In this document: positions 1 through 11,733 of the stretch, piece after piece
Layout of the letters: each line of letters opens with the position of its first letter
Numbering within the stretch: the stretch's first letter is position 1
DNA from: Gautieria morchelliformis
Lineage: Eukaryota; Basidiomycota; Agaricomycetes; Gomphales; Gomphaceae
Direction: 5' to 3'
Length of the DNA stretch: 64,000 nt
Assembly (NCBI GenBank): GCA_015179125.1
Contig: WHVA01000099.1
Span: 204,912-268,911, forward strand
The notes under the pieces: generated by a model
The model's input: only the letters and a program-made list of their open reading frames with translations
The model's database searches: none
What the model was told of the DNA's origin: nothing
Position numbers and translations under genes: made by a program

Positions 1-560
1 GAAGTTTTTGGTTTTACGTGTCATCATCCTCTTTCTAACCCAAGCTGGTCCATCCGGCCCAGCAAATTAGAAAACCCCTGCCACTGGAGGCATAGTAAGG
101 TTTTTTGGTCCAAAAAACTGTGAAAAAACTTTAAAAAAATCTTGAGTTTTTTAAGAATTTCTCAATCCCAAAAAAGTGTGATAAAACTGTAAAAAAAAAG
201 TTCAAAAAACTTTAAAAAAACACAAAAAAATTCAAAGTTTCTTGAGACTTTTAGGAATCAAGAAACTCTGTGAAAAATTTTGATTTTTTTCAAGATTTTT
301 TGGGATAAAAAGTCTTGAAAATATTGTAATAAAAATAGCCAAAAACTTTGGAAAATTTTAAAGTTTTTATTACGGTTTTTTTGGTATGAAAATCCTTGAG
401 AAACTGTGGTTTTCCAAAGGTAAAAGTTCGAATGAAATTTATGGTTTTTTTAGAATTTTTTGAGCAAGAAAATCGGGAAAATATTGTAAAAATAAATGTC
501 AGAAAATTGTAAAGAAATCCAAAGTTTTTTTGAAGGTTTTTTAAGGGTTTTTTAAGGGTT
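1..560. other. AT-rich low-complexity DNA
   Basis: Long A and T runs with recurring TTTTTTGGAAAA-like words on both strands. No coding potential or element ends were recognised. It may be decayed transposon DNA. Confidence 0.6.
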
Positions 561-644
561 TCTTGTGAAAAATATCCTTGAAAAATATCAAGCTTTGGTT
601 ATTAGGGGATTTCTTGGCTCAGCTAATTACACCTTGGCTACCCA

Positions 645-1380
645 GACTGCCCCCAAGCGGCTGGGACCGCTATATCTGCCCTTTCGCTATGTGCTGACTA
701 AGCTCTCCGAGGCGCGTCCGGCACTGATGGATGGTGGTCACATGACCACATCGATGGAGAAATGGTCTCGATCTAGAGGACAGCTGTCTCAAAAGGCTTT
801 GCTTTTGAGATATTTTAGAGTAGACAATAATAGTAGACTCCCAATTAAGAATTGGAGAAAACTATTGAGATTTAAGTTCTGTAGCTATCAAACAACACTA
901 CAGATACTTCAGGGGGTGAAACAGTAAATTCTGGATAATTGGTTCATACATTTGTGGTAGCTACTTATACTATAATAGTGATAACTACCAGTGTTCAGGA
1001 TAATGGGTAAATGGGTCGAAAAACTATGTGTAACTAAAGTGGTGACTATTTGTACCCATAAAGATGGGGATAATGACAGGGGTGTTAGGCTTTGGAATAG
1101 AGTCTTGTACCTACTATACAAAGTTCCTATCTACATGGTGTCAAGATAGTAATCAGCTGGTTGTGTCATGGAGCTCAATAGAAAATAGAAATTAAGCTTC
1201 TCTTGCATAGCGTAAATGCTACTCTTGGTGATTGGGCCACTGTCTCTGTATGGGGCAGCTGATTGAGCATATGTGCTTGGAATGGTGTTCTGTCATCATT
1301 CTGCAACATCCGATGCTCCTGTGCAGTCTGTACTCCTCTGCGGCGTTTGGTGCCCACACCTCCTCGGTGCTTTGCACCAC
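645..1380. repeat. Dispersed ~700 bp repeat, copy A
   Basis: This block matches 29825-30533 in the same orientation with scattered substitutions and small indels. Shared landmarks are the GTGCTGACTAAGC start, GTAGCTATCAAACAA in the middle, and GCGGCGTTTGGTGCCC at the end. It carries no protein domain. Its length and lack of coding suggest a solo LTR or a non-autonomous element, but I could not define TG...CA ends or a target-site duplication. Confidence 0.7.
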
Positions 1381-1383
1381 CCA

Positions 1384-1791
1384 GTACAATACCATGGATG
1401 CTACCCTGTATGTTAACCAATACACTACCCTGTGCCCTACCCTGTATGCTATCCTGTAAGCCACCCTGTACGCAACCCTGTAAGGTACCCTGTGGGCTAC
1501 CCCATATGCTACCCTGTACACTACCTTGTTTGCTACACCATACACTGCTATGGGGTACGCTACGCTGTGAGCTACTCTGTACGCTACCCTATAACATACT
1601 CTGTGTGCTACCCCATACACTACCATGTCCACCACCTGGTGCAGTACCCTGTGCAGTACCCTGTGTGCTACCCAGTGCACTACCATGTGCACTACCCCAT
1701 ACACTACCCTGTGTGCCACCCTGTGCACTACCCTTTACACTACCCCCCTATGCTGTATGCTACCCTATAATGTACCCTGTGGGCTACCCCA
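1384..1791. repeat. 12-bp minisatellite, consensus CTACCCTGTRYR
   Basis: About 34 tandem copies of a 12-bp unit. Because 12 is a multiple of 3, several frames stay open on both strands and give spurious tetrapeptide-repeat ORFs. The array stops abruptly at A1791 and resumes in the same pattern at 11037, which suggests that the element at 1792-11036 inserted into it. Confidence 0.9.
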
Positions 1792-1806
1792 TCCCCGACT
1801 CTCTCC
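1792..1806 (+). repeat. 5' terminal inverted repeat of the Helitron2-like element
   Basis: TCCCCGACTCTCTCC, preceded by the target A. It is exactly complementary to 10995-11009. Confidence 0.75.
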
Positions 1807-2609
1807 GAAGGAGAGGGAGGGCTGTATGAACGCAAATAACCGTGCTTGCAGTTTTGCGGAGGAAATTGTATTAATTCTATTGGATGAGTCTTCCTATTGG
1901 TCTTTCGTCCCTGGTGGTGTCTCGTCTTAAGTGTCCGTCCCTCTTTCCGTATCTTTCCGTCTTTGTCATGCCTTGGCTTACTCAGATTGACGCTGACCAC
2001 CCCCCTCACTCTTTTCCTTTCCTGAACGTTGTTTTCGGCCGTTGCAGGCGTTGCTACACGTCGTCCTTGCGCGGCTGCCCTGCTACCCCACGAGGGCTTT
2101 TAGCTGTTTGTTTATTCCCTGCATAGTATCAGCCTCTCCTTGCAGACGGACGGCATTCAATTTTGGGCCTTTCAGCCTGTGCTCCTCATGTGCAGGCGTC
2201 CGTTGAGGTGAACGGGTGAGGAATGCAACAATTTTATGCGTTGCCGGGTACGGGATCGTATTAGGTTTATTGGTTGAGTCGTTTCCTTGCTATGCCAGGC
2301 TTGGTGGGTGACACACCCCTTAGGGGATCTGTTCCACCCTCAGTCTTTTGCCGCGATAGGGGAGGGTGTTATATATAATGATGGGCTGGACGATGTGGGA
2401 AAAAACTCCGCCTCACTCCCTGTCCTCTCCCATCTCACTGCTTGAATACGTTACCCCGCTTCCCTCCCTCTGCTCCCCCATCTTGCTGCTGGAACACCTT
2501 CATCTTGTCTCCCTGTCACGAATGTCTTTTCCACCGCATGTGAGTCGTGCATCGTAACTTGATTTGACAGATCGGTGTCTGATAGTATCTATCTGTTTCG
2601 ATTAATGTA
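1807..2609. other. 5' non-coding leader of the Helitron2-like element
   Basis: No recognised coding segment. Pyrimidine-rich and moderately GC-rich, unlike the AT-rich gene that follows. It presumably holds the promoter and cargo-free 5' region of the element. Confidence 0.4.
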
Positions 2610-3382
2610 ATGGAATTATCGATATCAAATGATTTAAAGTTGATAAATAATTCAGATATTGAAGGTTGTTGCGATGGTAATCCATCGTGGATGACTTTCA
2701 ATAACGAACATCGCGTTCTGTCTTTGAGATCCACACTTAAAAAGGAATTACTTGCTTCTTTGCGTAAAGTTCATCCTCGTACACGGTATGAGCAGTGTTC
2801 TACGGAGCACCTGGTGCTTATTCTGGTCGGTTTCTATTATGATCACTGTCAATATTTCGGGAATTGTTCTAATGGAGAGTTACTTTCGCACCTTCGCTCG
2901 CTTGATGTGAAATGTCGGGTCGGGTCGATCTTATTTGTTAGCCACCGTTTTTGAACGTACATATGGCACACAAATGTTTTCGCTATTGTGTCAGCCTCCC
3001 ACACACATACAGCAGAACGCTGCTGGATCCAGTTAAGTTGCCGTATAATGAATTGTTTTCAGAAACATTTTCCTTTTCTTGTCAAGTGTTAAATACATGT
3101 AAAATTAAATCATGTCTTCAAGGTTTGCATGTCTGTAGAAGGCCGGCTATTGGTCGAGACTTTGCGTCATTGGCTAACAGCCTTATATCAGTCTTTCGGA
3201 ATCGATGTCGTGCTCTTCAAGAGTACGACCGTATTCTACGTCACGAATATGGCGTTGATGTTACACGTGTTATGACACAGAGCAGTCGCACTCGCGTCAC
3301 AGAATCGTTCAAAAAGAGCTGCGTGCGAGTATTCGTGAAGATATGGATGAGAAGGTTTTTGAAGAAAGGTTACCCGTTGTAG
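2610..3382 (+). pseudogene. N-terminal part of DUF6570-type Helitron replicase (degraded)
   Basis: Two overlapping reading frames (2610-2954 and 2951-3382) lie directly upstream of the DUF6570-like region, in the same orientation. The first opens with ATG and runs 114 codons. It is Ser/Leu/Cys-rich and I do not recognise a domain in it. The second ends where the next frame (3343 on) takes over, so at least two frameshifts separate it from the rest of the gene. Position and matching AT-rich codon use suggest that this is the N-terminal region of the same replicase. Confidence 0.5.
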
Positions 3383-4714
3383 GTCGTTGGCCACAGACGA
3401 TTTCTGCAACAGTCGTTCAAAATTGCATGAGAACATATAGAAATGAGACTTGTTATGTACTGCCGTCGTCTTGTGCTTGCTGTGCCCGTGCTCGCACAGG
3501 GCTGCGCATTCATTCAATAACTGTGCATCCTTATGAGCAATTACCTCACAACTTGGCTATCCTTCGTTTCTCGGATCCATTCTTGGCAGAGTATTTTAAT
3601 CATACAGATCATGTTGACATGTCTTATTGTACACCTGTACTGAATGGGTTGCTGCTTTGGAAGGAAGCAGTTGTATTTCACGACGAAGATCAATGTACAG
3701 TCATTAATTTGTGTGCAGATTGTTACAATGCTCTAGGACGAGGAAAAATGCCGTGGTTTGCATTGGCAGACAACTTTTACTGTGGTCGGTTGCCAGTAGA
3801 TCTTCAAGACTTGACTTGGATTGAAGAGATGTGCTGTGCTATTTACCAAACCACCGCTCATGTTACTCGTTTGTATGAATCTAGCGATGATAAAGATCCA
3901 TTTCTCTATCATGGAAATACGTGTGCACATGAGATGAATGTTATTTCCACGCTCAATCATTGCCTCGTACTGTCGCCAATATAAATGGTGTCCTCTCAAT
4001 TGTTTTGTTGGGTGTCGCAAATTTAATCCTCAAAAACTTGGCATGTTTTTTCGGGTCCGAAAACAAAAACTTTGCAGTGTTTTGTTATTTTTGAAGGAGA
4101 ATAACAAACTGTATTCTGATATCCCATTGTCACTTGCTGCATTGGATGAATATCCTGATAATGATACTTTGCCGGGTATTGAAGATAGAGTTGTGTATGA
4201 TCATGTCAGTCATTCAGATGAAGTGTTCGAGGAAGAAACCGTGGGCTTTACTTGTCATCCTGCAGCTGATCGTTCAAATGAAAACTCTCAGATGGATTTT
4301 ATGCTCGAAGCAATGGGTTTATCAGATCCTGAGAATTCTCATATGCCTGCACGCTCATTTGCAGCATTGGCATTGCGTAACTTGATTCCACGGGATACAA
4401 CTGTGCCGGACCTTGTCATCGCCCATGGAGATGCTATAAATGAATATAATAATCCTGCATTGCTACCAGGAATGTTTCCTACTTTGTATCCACTTGGTAC
4501 AGGTGGTTTTGAAGATGAAGGACGTGTTACGCCTGTCGGGTTTCGGCCTCAGGCTGAATATTATCTTGATCTTGATGACTGTTGCTTTCGATATCATAAT
4601 TTTTTTAAGTTTGTGGTGTTGAATATATATCAAAGGCACTTAAGTCACTTGCACACATCTTTTACGGTGCGCGTGAGGACTTCGGAGAAATTGCAAAGAA
4701 GTTTAGTAATCTAA
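3343..4714 (+). pseudogene. DUF6570-like region of Helitron replicase
   Basis: Frame 3343-3984 carries a Cys pair (CACCARA), then a motif of the type 'CxxCYNxLxRGKMPxFALADNFYCGxLPxxLxDLTWIEE' and HGNTCAHEMNV. These are the hallmarks of the DUF6570 region that precedes the Helitron N domain in many basidiomycete Helitron proteins. A frameshift near 3960 moves the gene into the frame 3938-4714 (FVGCRKFNPQKLG, then LPGIEDRV and an acidic stretch), which reaches the start of the Helitron-like N domain (NNPALLPGMFPTLYPLGTGGFED). A further frameshift near 4620 joins it to the Rep part. The function of the domain is not established here. Confidence 0.75.
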
Positions 4715-6885
4715 CATCCCGTCAACTAGAAAGATTAGCTACTCATTTAGAACATGAAAAGATTTTACAAAGTTTATCTGCAGAAGATCGGGTTGGTTTG
4801 GATCTGTTACGTCGTGTAAATATGATTCTGCCCATATTCCTGGTTCTCAAAGTTCAAAACTGTATGCGCGTAATTGTATCCGCACCTATTTTGGACTGTT
4901 TGATGCCTCTTATTTATTTAACCCTAAATCCTTGTGCAGCTCATAGCCCTATTTTTCAGTTAATGTATGGAGACATCAATGTCGATTTGACAGCTAAGTA
5001 TCCTGCTTTGGTTTCTATAGGAGAGCGAGCACTTAGATTACCCAAAGATCCAGTGGCTGCATCAGATTTCTTCACATTTTCTATCCAGTGTATATTTGAA
5101 CATTTATTTGGTTGGGATTATAAAACCAATAGTAGTTGTAACACTGGTGGTATTCTTGGTCATTTGCAAGCATGGTCTGGAACAGTAGAATTGACAGAAC
5201 GTGCAAATTTTCATGGACACTTTCTAATTTGGTTGTTGGGTGGTCTTAATCCATGTGAAATACATCACCGACTTAGAATAGATTCTGATTTTGAACAATG
5301 TTTCTTTGCATATTTTGAATCTATTAGTTGCCATGATTTGCCTAATGAAGATTATGAGCCCTGTTCTAATTACGAGCCTCATGTTGAACGACCACGTTTA
5401 CTTCCTACTGTGGATGCATCAGAATTTGAATGGCGAGACTGGAATGAATATTTCCTTTATGAAATAAAAGCGTGTAGTGAATCATTGCAAAGACATAGTC
5501 ATCGCAAGGTATGTTATAAGTATGGTAAGAGTAATACTTGTCGTTTTTTGTTCCCACATGAGATTATAGACCATTTGTTTTTTGATAAAGAGACAAACTC
5601 TGTTTTCCTTATGTGTCGGGATGCAACTGTTAGCTATTTTAATCCATATATCCTTGTAATGAGCCGTCACAATCATGATATCAAGTGTATATTATCAGGC
5701 TGTGCTGCAAAAGCTGCCATGTTTTATATTACAGATTACATCACTAAAGCAGACCTTAAAACCTATGAGATGTTATCCTTAATGTCTACCGCAGTATCTT
5801 CTATTGACAACCAAATTTCATCCAACAATGTTGAACATGCAAAGCTTCTATTACATCGTTGTCTTTCCCAATACACACGTCAACAACAAATCCATGGACA
5901 ACAGGCTGTAAGATATTTACGAGGATTAGATGATACTATGATGTTGCATAAAACCATTGCAATGTCGTCAGGACTGTTACTGATGCATGTCCATCAGTTT
6001 TATGGAGACAGGAAATGTAACTCATTGTTGTCGGACGTAACTGAGGAACCTTGTGAAAATCCTACTATTCGGCTTAGTGTGGATTATAAAGGGTGTTTAG
6101 TTGACAATAATCAGGTGTTTGATTACTGGTTCCGTGACAACCATGGTGCCAGTTATCGACGGTTTTCCTTGAAATATCCCCATCGCCTTTCACAGACACA
6201 TGAGTTGGTTTTACATACAGATCCTGAAAAGTATGAGTTAGCATCAAACTTACAAGTGCCTAGAATTGTTGGCTGTCCAGTTCCTCGTAAAAGTAATGAT
6301 CATCAATATGCGTTGTTTATGGTAGCACACTTCAAACCTTTCAGCCCGACTATTCCTCTTATTTTAGAAAATGAGTCTTTTGAAGATGTCTATGAGTCTT
6401 ATGCATTTTCTGCATTTAGTTTACGTGTAATGTGTAATTGGGAGGCTATGTGTGAATGTGAGGATGAACGGGATGCTGAACATATACGTAAACGAAATCA
6501 GTTGTTTAAGAAACCTAATGAAATGAGTGTTTCATTAGCAACTTCAGATGAAGATGTGGATGTTGATTTGCATTTGAACCCCTCCCTTTCGAAAGCAACA
6601 GATTCCAATGTTACAAAAGTACTTGGCTTGTTGCAATCATCTAATTGGTTCATAACTGATGGTGAATATTCACATCTTACATCAGAAGGTAATATCCCAC
6701 TTCTGCCCATTTTATCACCTGCTCTCATTAAAAGATGGAAGACAGATATTAAACAACAAGAAGCATTGATTATGCAAAATCATCATAACATGTTGGATGT
6801 TGATAACCAGCAAGCCTCATCCATTGTAAGTACAACACTCACAAGTGAAGAAATTAAATATGTATGTGTTGCATCATCACATTGA
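4636..6885 (+). pseudogene. Helitron Rep (HUH endonuclease) domain, degraded
   Basis: The open frame actually starts near 4636, before its first in-frame start-like codon (4798). Landmarks counted from 4798: LTLNPCAAHSPIFQL at ~41-55, the HUH-type site NFHGHFLIWL (H139, H141), and the two-tyrosine motif FYITDYITK (Y310, Y314). Family knowledge: Rep nicks and joins a single strand during rolling-circle transposition, with the tyrosines as nucleophiles. Two compensating frameshifts near 4825 and 4915 garble the stretch before the LTLNP motif. A TGA at 6883-6885 interrupts the frame, which otherwise continues in phase into the helicase. A usual Helitron protein is one polypeptide, so this is a broken copy. 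Confidence 0.85.
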
Positions 6886-7977
6886 CCTCGCTCAACAGTA
6901 CCTGGTTTGGACAATAACAATCCTCCTAGATCAACTGTTGACTTGTGTTTACAGATCTGTGAGAAATTTACGTTGAATGTTAAGCAGTGGATTGCATTTG
7001 TTATCGCAGCTGATTCATGGTTGCTGTTATGCTCTTTTCATGAACAGTCTCAATTTCTATCATCAGACAGTGCTCTTGAATGACCTACACCGCTTCGTAT
7101 GTTTTTAACGGGTCCTGGAGGAACAGGGAAAACACATGTCATTCATGCATTAAATGACCTAACGTCTTCTTATGGACGTGCATTTTCGATAAGGTATTTA
7201 GCACCTACTGGTGGAGTGGCAAAACTTATTGGAGGTATGACGGTTCATAAAGGACTAGGTATTGCCATTAAACGTCGAAAGAACGGTAAAAGTAATTGCT
7301 CTCCTGGAGAGAATACTGAAGATTATACAGTGTTAGTAAATCTAAATAAAGTTCGTGCCTCTCGTCAGGAATGGAAAGCGGTAGATGTCCTTTTTATTGA
7401 TGAGATTGGCTCTGTTGGAGCCCAGTTACTATCAGAATTGGACCATGCTTTGCGAGTAGCCAAAGAATGTCCTGATGATTGGTTTGGAGGAATGATTGTA
7501 ATCTTTGCAGGTAATTTTCATCAGCACCCACCTGTTTCAGAAACTGCTTTATATCAACCTATATCAAATACTTTCCGTCAAACTAATAATGAAATCAGTA
7601 AACGGCTTGGCCGCATGGCTTGGAAATTGGTAAATACAGTAGTAGAACTGACTGAACAAAAACGTATGGAATAAGATATTCAATATGCAAATGCTGTAAA
7701 TAAGCTGAGGATGCATAACTGTACAATTGAAGATGTTAACTTGTTTAATTCAAGACTTATTAAAAGCGGCAGCAATCCTTATGGCATCGATATGGGTTTA
7801 CATCAAAATATTGAAGCAGTTGCAATTGTATCCACAAACTTATTGCGTTCTTCCATCAATATACAACAATCTCTCACCATTTCAAATTCATCGGCGGGCA
7901 CATATTACCAATATGTGCTGCTCATGATACTATCAATGGAGTTACAGTTCCTGAGCCACATTGCACAACATTATTGA
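6886..7977 (+). pseudogene. PIF1-like SF1 helicase, N-terminal half (Helitron)
   Basis: In phase with the Rep frame but separated by stops at 6883 (TGA), 7081 (TGA) and 7672 (TAA). Visible motifs: Walker A GPGGTGKT (7111 on), Walker B VLFIDEIGSVGAQL and motif III FAGNFHQHPPV. This is the order expected for the PIF1-like helicase that unwinds the displaced strand in Helitron transposition. After 7711 the frame resumes (CTIEDVNLFNSRLIKS) and is lost near 7860 by a frameshift into the 7974 frame. Confidence 0.85.
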
Positions 7978-9446
7978 AGATGAATGTGTCTCACATGAAT
8001 AAAAATGGGGCACTTCCACCATTCATACCACTGTATAATTCAATGCCTATCATTCTGCGCGGTAGGAATTTATCTTCAGAGTTGAAAATTACTAATGGTT
8101 CAAGAGAGATTGTTAGACATATAGAAACAAGACGATGTGCATCTGAGTTTACATATGCCACTGCTGTAATTTTTGAGTTCATGGACAGTATTGTCCATTG
8201 TGAAGGCTTACCACCATCATACTTTGTTATTGAACCTATTACATGGTCATTTACTACTTCACAATTAAAAATTAAGAAACGTGTAACTAGGTATCAATTG
8301 CCTATTGAGCCAGCATTTGCATTAACAAGCCATGCATGTCAGGGACAAACTATTCCTAAAGTACTAGCAGATTTATCAATATCAGGATTTGCTGCTTATG
8401 TACAAGCATCTAGGGCACAATCACGGATGGGATTCTATAGTCTTCAACCAGTCACGCAGCAGCAATTAAACAAACCTTTTTCTTATGCTCTTAAAAAGGA
8501 AGATTCACGTTTAGAATCTTTGGCCCATAATACTCTCATAAAATATGGCTTTATTGAAGGTCATTTTAGAGAGGTTCCCGATATCGAAAGTGAGCAAGGG
8601 GTCTCTCAGGGTAAATTAAATATATCCTTTGAGAATTGTCAACAAAAACGGACAAATATCAACAAGGGAATTTCGCCTGCTACTAATGCACCTTCATCTG
8701 TCGAACAACATTCCCACCTGTTTTCTGGCTGTACATGGGATGCTAACAAATGGTCTTGTGCTTACGATGTAATTCTCATGTGTCTTTTTGCATTATACTC
8801 TACCGGTTCTCCATCCTGTAGAGCAGAGTGGTCCATTCAAACCATGATAACTCAAAAACTGTCCGGCTCTTTATATTCCCTTGTGCAGGATGATGCTTCA
8901 AATACAATCACTTTCAATTTAGCACGTGATAATTTATATACCCTGTTTATTAATGAAAATTGTACACTCTTCCCTAGTGGTCCTGTTCCCACAGCAGCAT
9001 CTGACATTTTACAATACATTCACTCTGAAGCATCGCGGTCCGTAACATGCATATCGTGCCTCCCAGAATCCACACCTGATATGATTCCTCATATGCTAAA
9101 TCATGTACCAACTGTTTTACCCACACAATTCCTGAATACCGCCTGGGTTCAATATGCACCTCAACTTAATTTAAATGCAAAAGCACAGGATGCAACTGTA
9201 CAACAATGGGTGGATGTACTTTTGTCGTCTTGTCATGAAACAATTCGTTGTCATTCCAATTTCATCAGCTTGTGTACATCAGCCTGCTGGTTATGGTTTG
9301 AATTGTCATTTGATGTCACTCCTCAGCCAATTCCAACCATAAATCTAAACATTCCTGGCACAATGAATTACAATTACCAATTGCGAGGGATCGTTTATAA
9401 AACTGAGAACCATTTTACATGTCGATTTCTATACAACAATGTTTGA
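7974..9446 (+). pseudogene. Helicase C-terminus fused to a cysteine-protease-like domain
   Basis: A 490-codon frame. Residues ~110-150 carry the late SF1 helicase motif (ALTSHACQGQTI) and a VQASRAQSRMG stretch typical of Helitron/PIF1 C-termini. After a linker, residues ~255-490 form a separate region with W-S-C-A-Y-D (C262) and a terminal G-I-V-Y-K-x3-N-H-F-T (H480). The spacing of a Cys box and a His box resembles ubiquitin-specific proteases (C19 type). I infer a protease-like or deubiquitinase-like tail, which has not been demonstrated. The frame is intact here, better preserved than the upstream parts, and ends at TGA 9444-9446. Confidence 0.7.
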
Positions 9447-10994
9447 TGGTCGCATGACAGTATTTCACAAGAAGGCCTATGTATACCATTAGAAACTAAT
9501 GTTGCGCATAATCACATCCACTTTCTTAACACCATGAACGATCTCTATGCTCATCTATATATTTATCAGCGTATATCTCACATATAACCCTTAAATGTGA
9601 AACAAACTGCATCCATGCACATTTTTTATTAATCACCGCAAATGCGAGAAGCATCCCAATGAGACATCCAGTACCTGCATTCACCCCTCCATACAGCATA
9701 TCAGGGAGGCGAATCCAACCTTTTACGCTCCCCACTCAGACGTAAAACGTCACGCTCTGCTGAAACAAAAATGGGCTGCATGCACATCACACTGGATGTA
9801 ATGATATTGACCATTGTCCATGACGATGGTAAGTCTTATTCTCCAAAAGCAACCCCTTCAGCTCACCCTAACAAAGTAGCCAGTTATCATTTTAGCAGCG
9901 CTGCTGCATTGTCAAGGGGGGCGCACCACTACTGCAGCCCATCATGACTTCATTAACTTCATTCCCACACCCACCTATATCATGTGGATGTCACCCATTA
10001 CACATAGCGGCTGCACGTCCCTGACTCTCTCTTCACTTTCACTTATCTTTGGAAGTGATATCTAACATTGTGACGCCCAAGGGGAAAGTGGGCATCGCCA
10101 ATGGTGATAGCAACATTCACTCAAACAGTGCCATTGTAACAGCCAAACCGCTGTGTTCATCCAGGTGACTAATACATTGAGCTGTCTTTATAACAGGCAT
10201 TCACCCATCTTGGTAACTGTTGCAGTACAAGCTCTTCATGAAAAATAATTCGCATGGATGCCACTGCCCCAATGAACCTACTGACATACCATGTCACATG
10301 GACTATCAATGTACACCACTGTGCTGCTGTGTGTGTCGGTGTGTCCTAGGATTTGCCTCATCCCAAGGGTTGCAGAGAGTGTGACATCTTTCTCAAACAG
10401 TCAGAAGATGTCTTCGTCGCCATGTACCAAAAATTACATGATGGGTGGATCCTTCATGCTAAGTACAGGCAACGGTTGAAGTCAGGCTGACATGTTTCTG
10501 GAACAGTCAGAAAAAAAGAGGCCTGTGCTGAATATAGGCATATGTTAATAGGTGATAACAGCAACTGCATACCAGCTGCTACCTCCATTTACCTTTTCTT
10601 AACAGGGTCGTCCGTTCCTATATGAGTGGACCCGAAAACCAAGCTTGCCAAGTTGTTCTCCTTTGTGCCTTCGCAATGCAGTGGATCACACGCATGGGCA
10701 AAATACAATCCCGCACGACGAGTGAAATACCTTGAATGGTGTGTGGGTCACATACTTTTGTCTGAACCGACGGTCATAAAAGGCAGGACCTTACAATACT
10801 TTGAATAGATGGTGGAGCTTGCTCTCCATAAAGCATACTCAAAACCATCCTGAGCGGACTCCCGCTAACATTCAAGATCTCCTTTGTTTTTGGTTTCACA
10901 TCTTCCTATGCAGACTTCAAATGAATTACTATTAATGTAGAAAGAGAGACGAAGAAAACTTTCTTAAATCATCTGCCCACTTTAAACTCCACAA
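9447..10994. other. 3' non-coding region of the Helitron2-like element
   Basis: Only short chance frames. No domain, no tandem repeat and no second element end was recognised. It lies between the replicase stop and the 3' inverted repeat. Confidence 0.45.
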
Positions 10995-11036
10995 GGAGAG
11001 AGTCGGGGACTGAGGTGGCAGCCGCCGCCGCTACGA
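10995..11036 (+). repeat. 3' inverted repeat and terminal hairpin of the Helitron2-like element
   Basis: 10995-11009 is the exact reverse complement of the 5' end. A 6-bp stem (GGTGGC with GCCGCC, one G-T wobble, 11014-11029) follows. CTGA occurs at 11010-11013, but the minisatellite target resumes only at T11037, so the true end is best placed at ~11036. Confidence 0.6.
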
Positions 11037-11149
11037 TACACTACCATGCTACCCCATACACTACCCTGTACGCTACCATGTGCGCTACCCCATACACTAC
11101 CCTGTCAGCTACACGGTACGCTACCACATGAGCTACCCTGTACGCTACC
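11037..11149. repeat. 12-bp minisatellite, continuation
   Basis: About nine copies of the CTACCCTGTACG/CTACCCCATACA unit, in register with the array ending at 1791. It is interrupted at 11150 by an LTR. Confidence 0.85.
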
Positions 11150-11599
11150 TGTTAAGGTTGTGTTCGTACCGCAGTTCGGCTATACTAGGCCGAAACTCGG
11201 GTTTCGGGTCGGAAGGCTTGGCTTCAACCTCTTGGGTTGCGCCCCCTCTATGCTCCCCCCTAATTTCGGGATCGGTCTTGGCTATAAGCTGAGATACGGG
11301 TTTCGATAGCAAGCAAAGGTTCTTAAGCACAATAAGGTAATTTGATATCTGAACTGAGGAGCTACTGTACATGGACTGGAGGTCTATATAGTAAAGTAAC
11401 ATGCAGGGTCGCGAAGAGAACATGATCAGATCAACGGTCAGGGGAAACAAGGGGCGGACAAATGGGGAACTAGTTAATAAGGGAATCAGGGGTGATGGGA
11501 AGTGCGAAGGAAAACCCGAAGGAAGCCGAGATATACCCGAGGTTCCCAAATGAGAGCCGAAGCGGAGCTTGGGTCCGGATCTGGGAATGGGTCATAACA
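11150..11599 (-). mobile_element. LTR (TGTTATGACCC...CCTTAACA on minus strand)
   Basis: A 450-bp block with TG/CA ends: TGTTAAGG... at 11150 and ...CATAACA at 11599 on the plus strand. Immediately outside on the right, the minus strand reads AAGGGGGAGGTAC, a polypurine tract, so this is best read as a 3' LTR of a minus-strand element. Flanks CTACC and GTACC match at 4 of 5 bases. No minus-strand gag or pol follows. The next recognisable coding is a plus-strand pseudogene. Confidence 0.6.
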
Positions 11600-11733
11600 G
11601 TACCTCCCCCTTATGGCCAAACCCATGAGGCCATCAGCGAGCTCCCGTAAATCGCCGAGTCAGGGTAGTTACATAAGCTTTGTTTCACATTCTGCTTCTT
11701 GTCTTCTCCTATCATCATCAATTTCAAGGATCA

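Larger units (their letters stand above)
1792..11036 (+). mobile_element. Helitron2/Helentron-like element with DUF6570-type replicase
   Basis: Seen: the block starts with TC directly after A1791. Its first 15 bp (TCCCCGACTCTCTCC) recur inverted and perfect at 10995-11009. That copy is followed by a GC-rich potential hairpin (GGTGGC/GCCGCC, 11014-11029), and minisatellite resumes with T at 11037. Joining the flanks (...CTACCCCA + TACACTACC...) gives a normal array. Established: Helitrons insert between A and T, and Helitron2/Helentron types carry short asymmetric terminal inverted repeats with a hairpin near the 3' end. Between the ends lies a decayed Rep-helicase gene in + orientation. The exact 3' end is uncertain because no clean CTRR terminus is visible. 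Confidence 0.7.

Noticed and set aside
1219-1829. Long overlapping frames on both strands with Tyr-Pro-Val or His-Arg-Val repeats
   Set aside because: They are produced by the 12-bp tandem repeat, which keeps all non-stop frames open.
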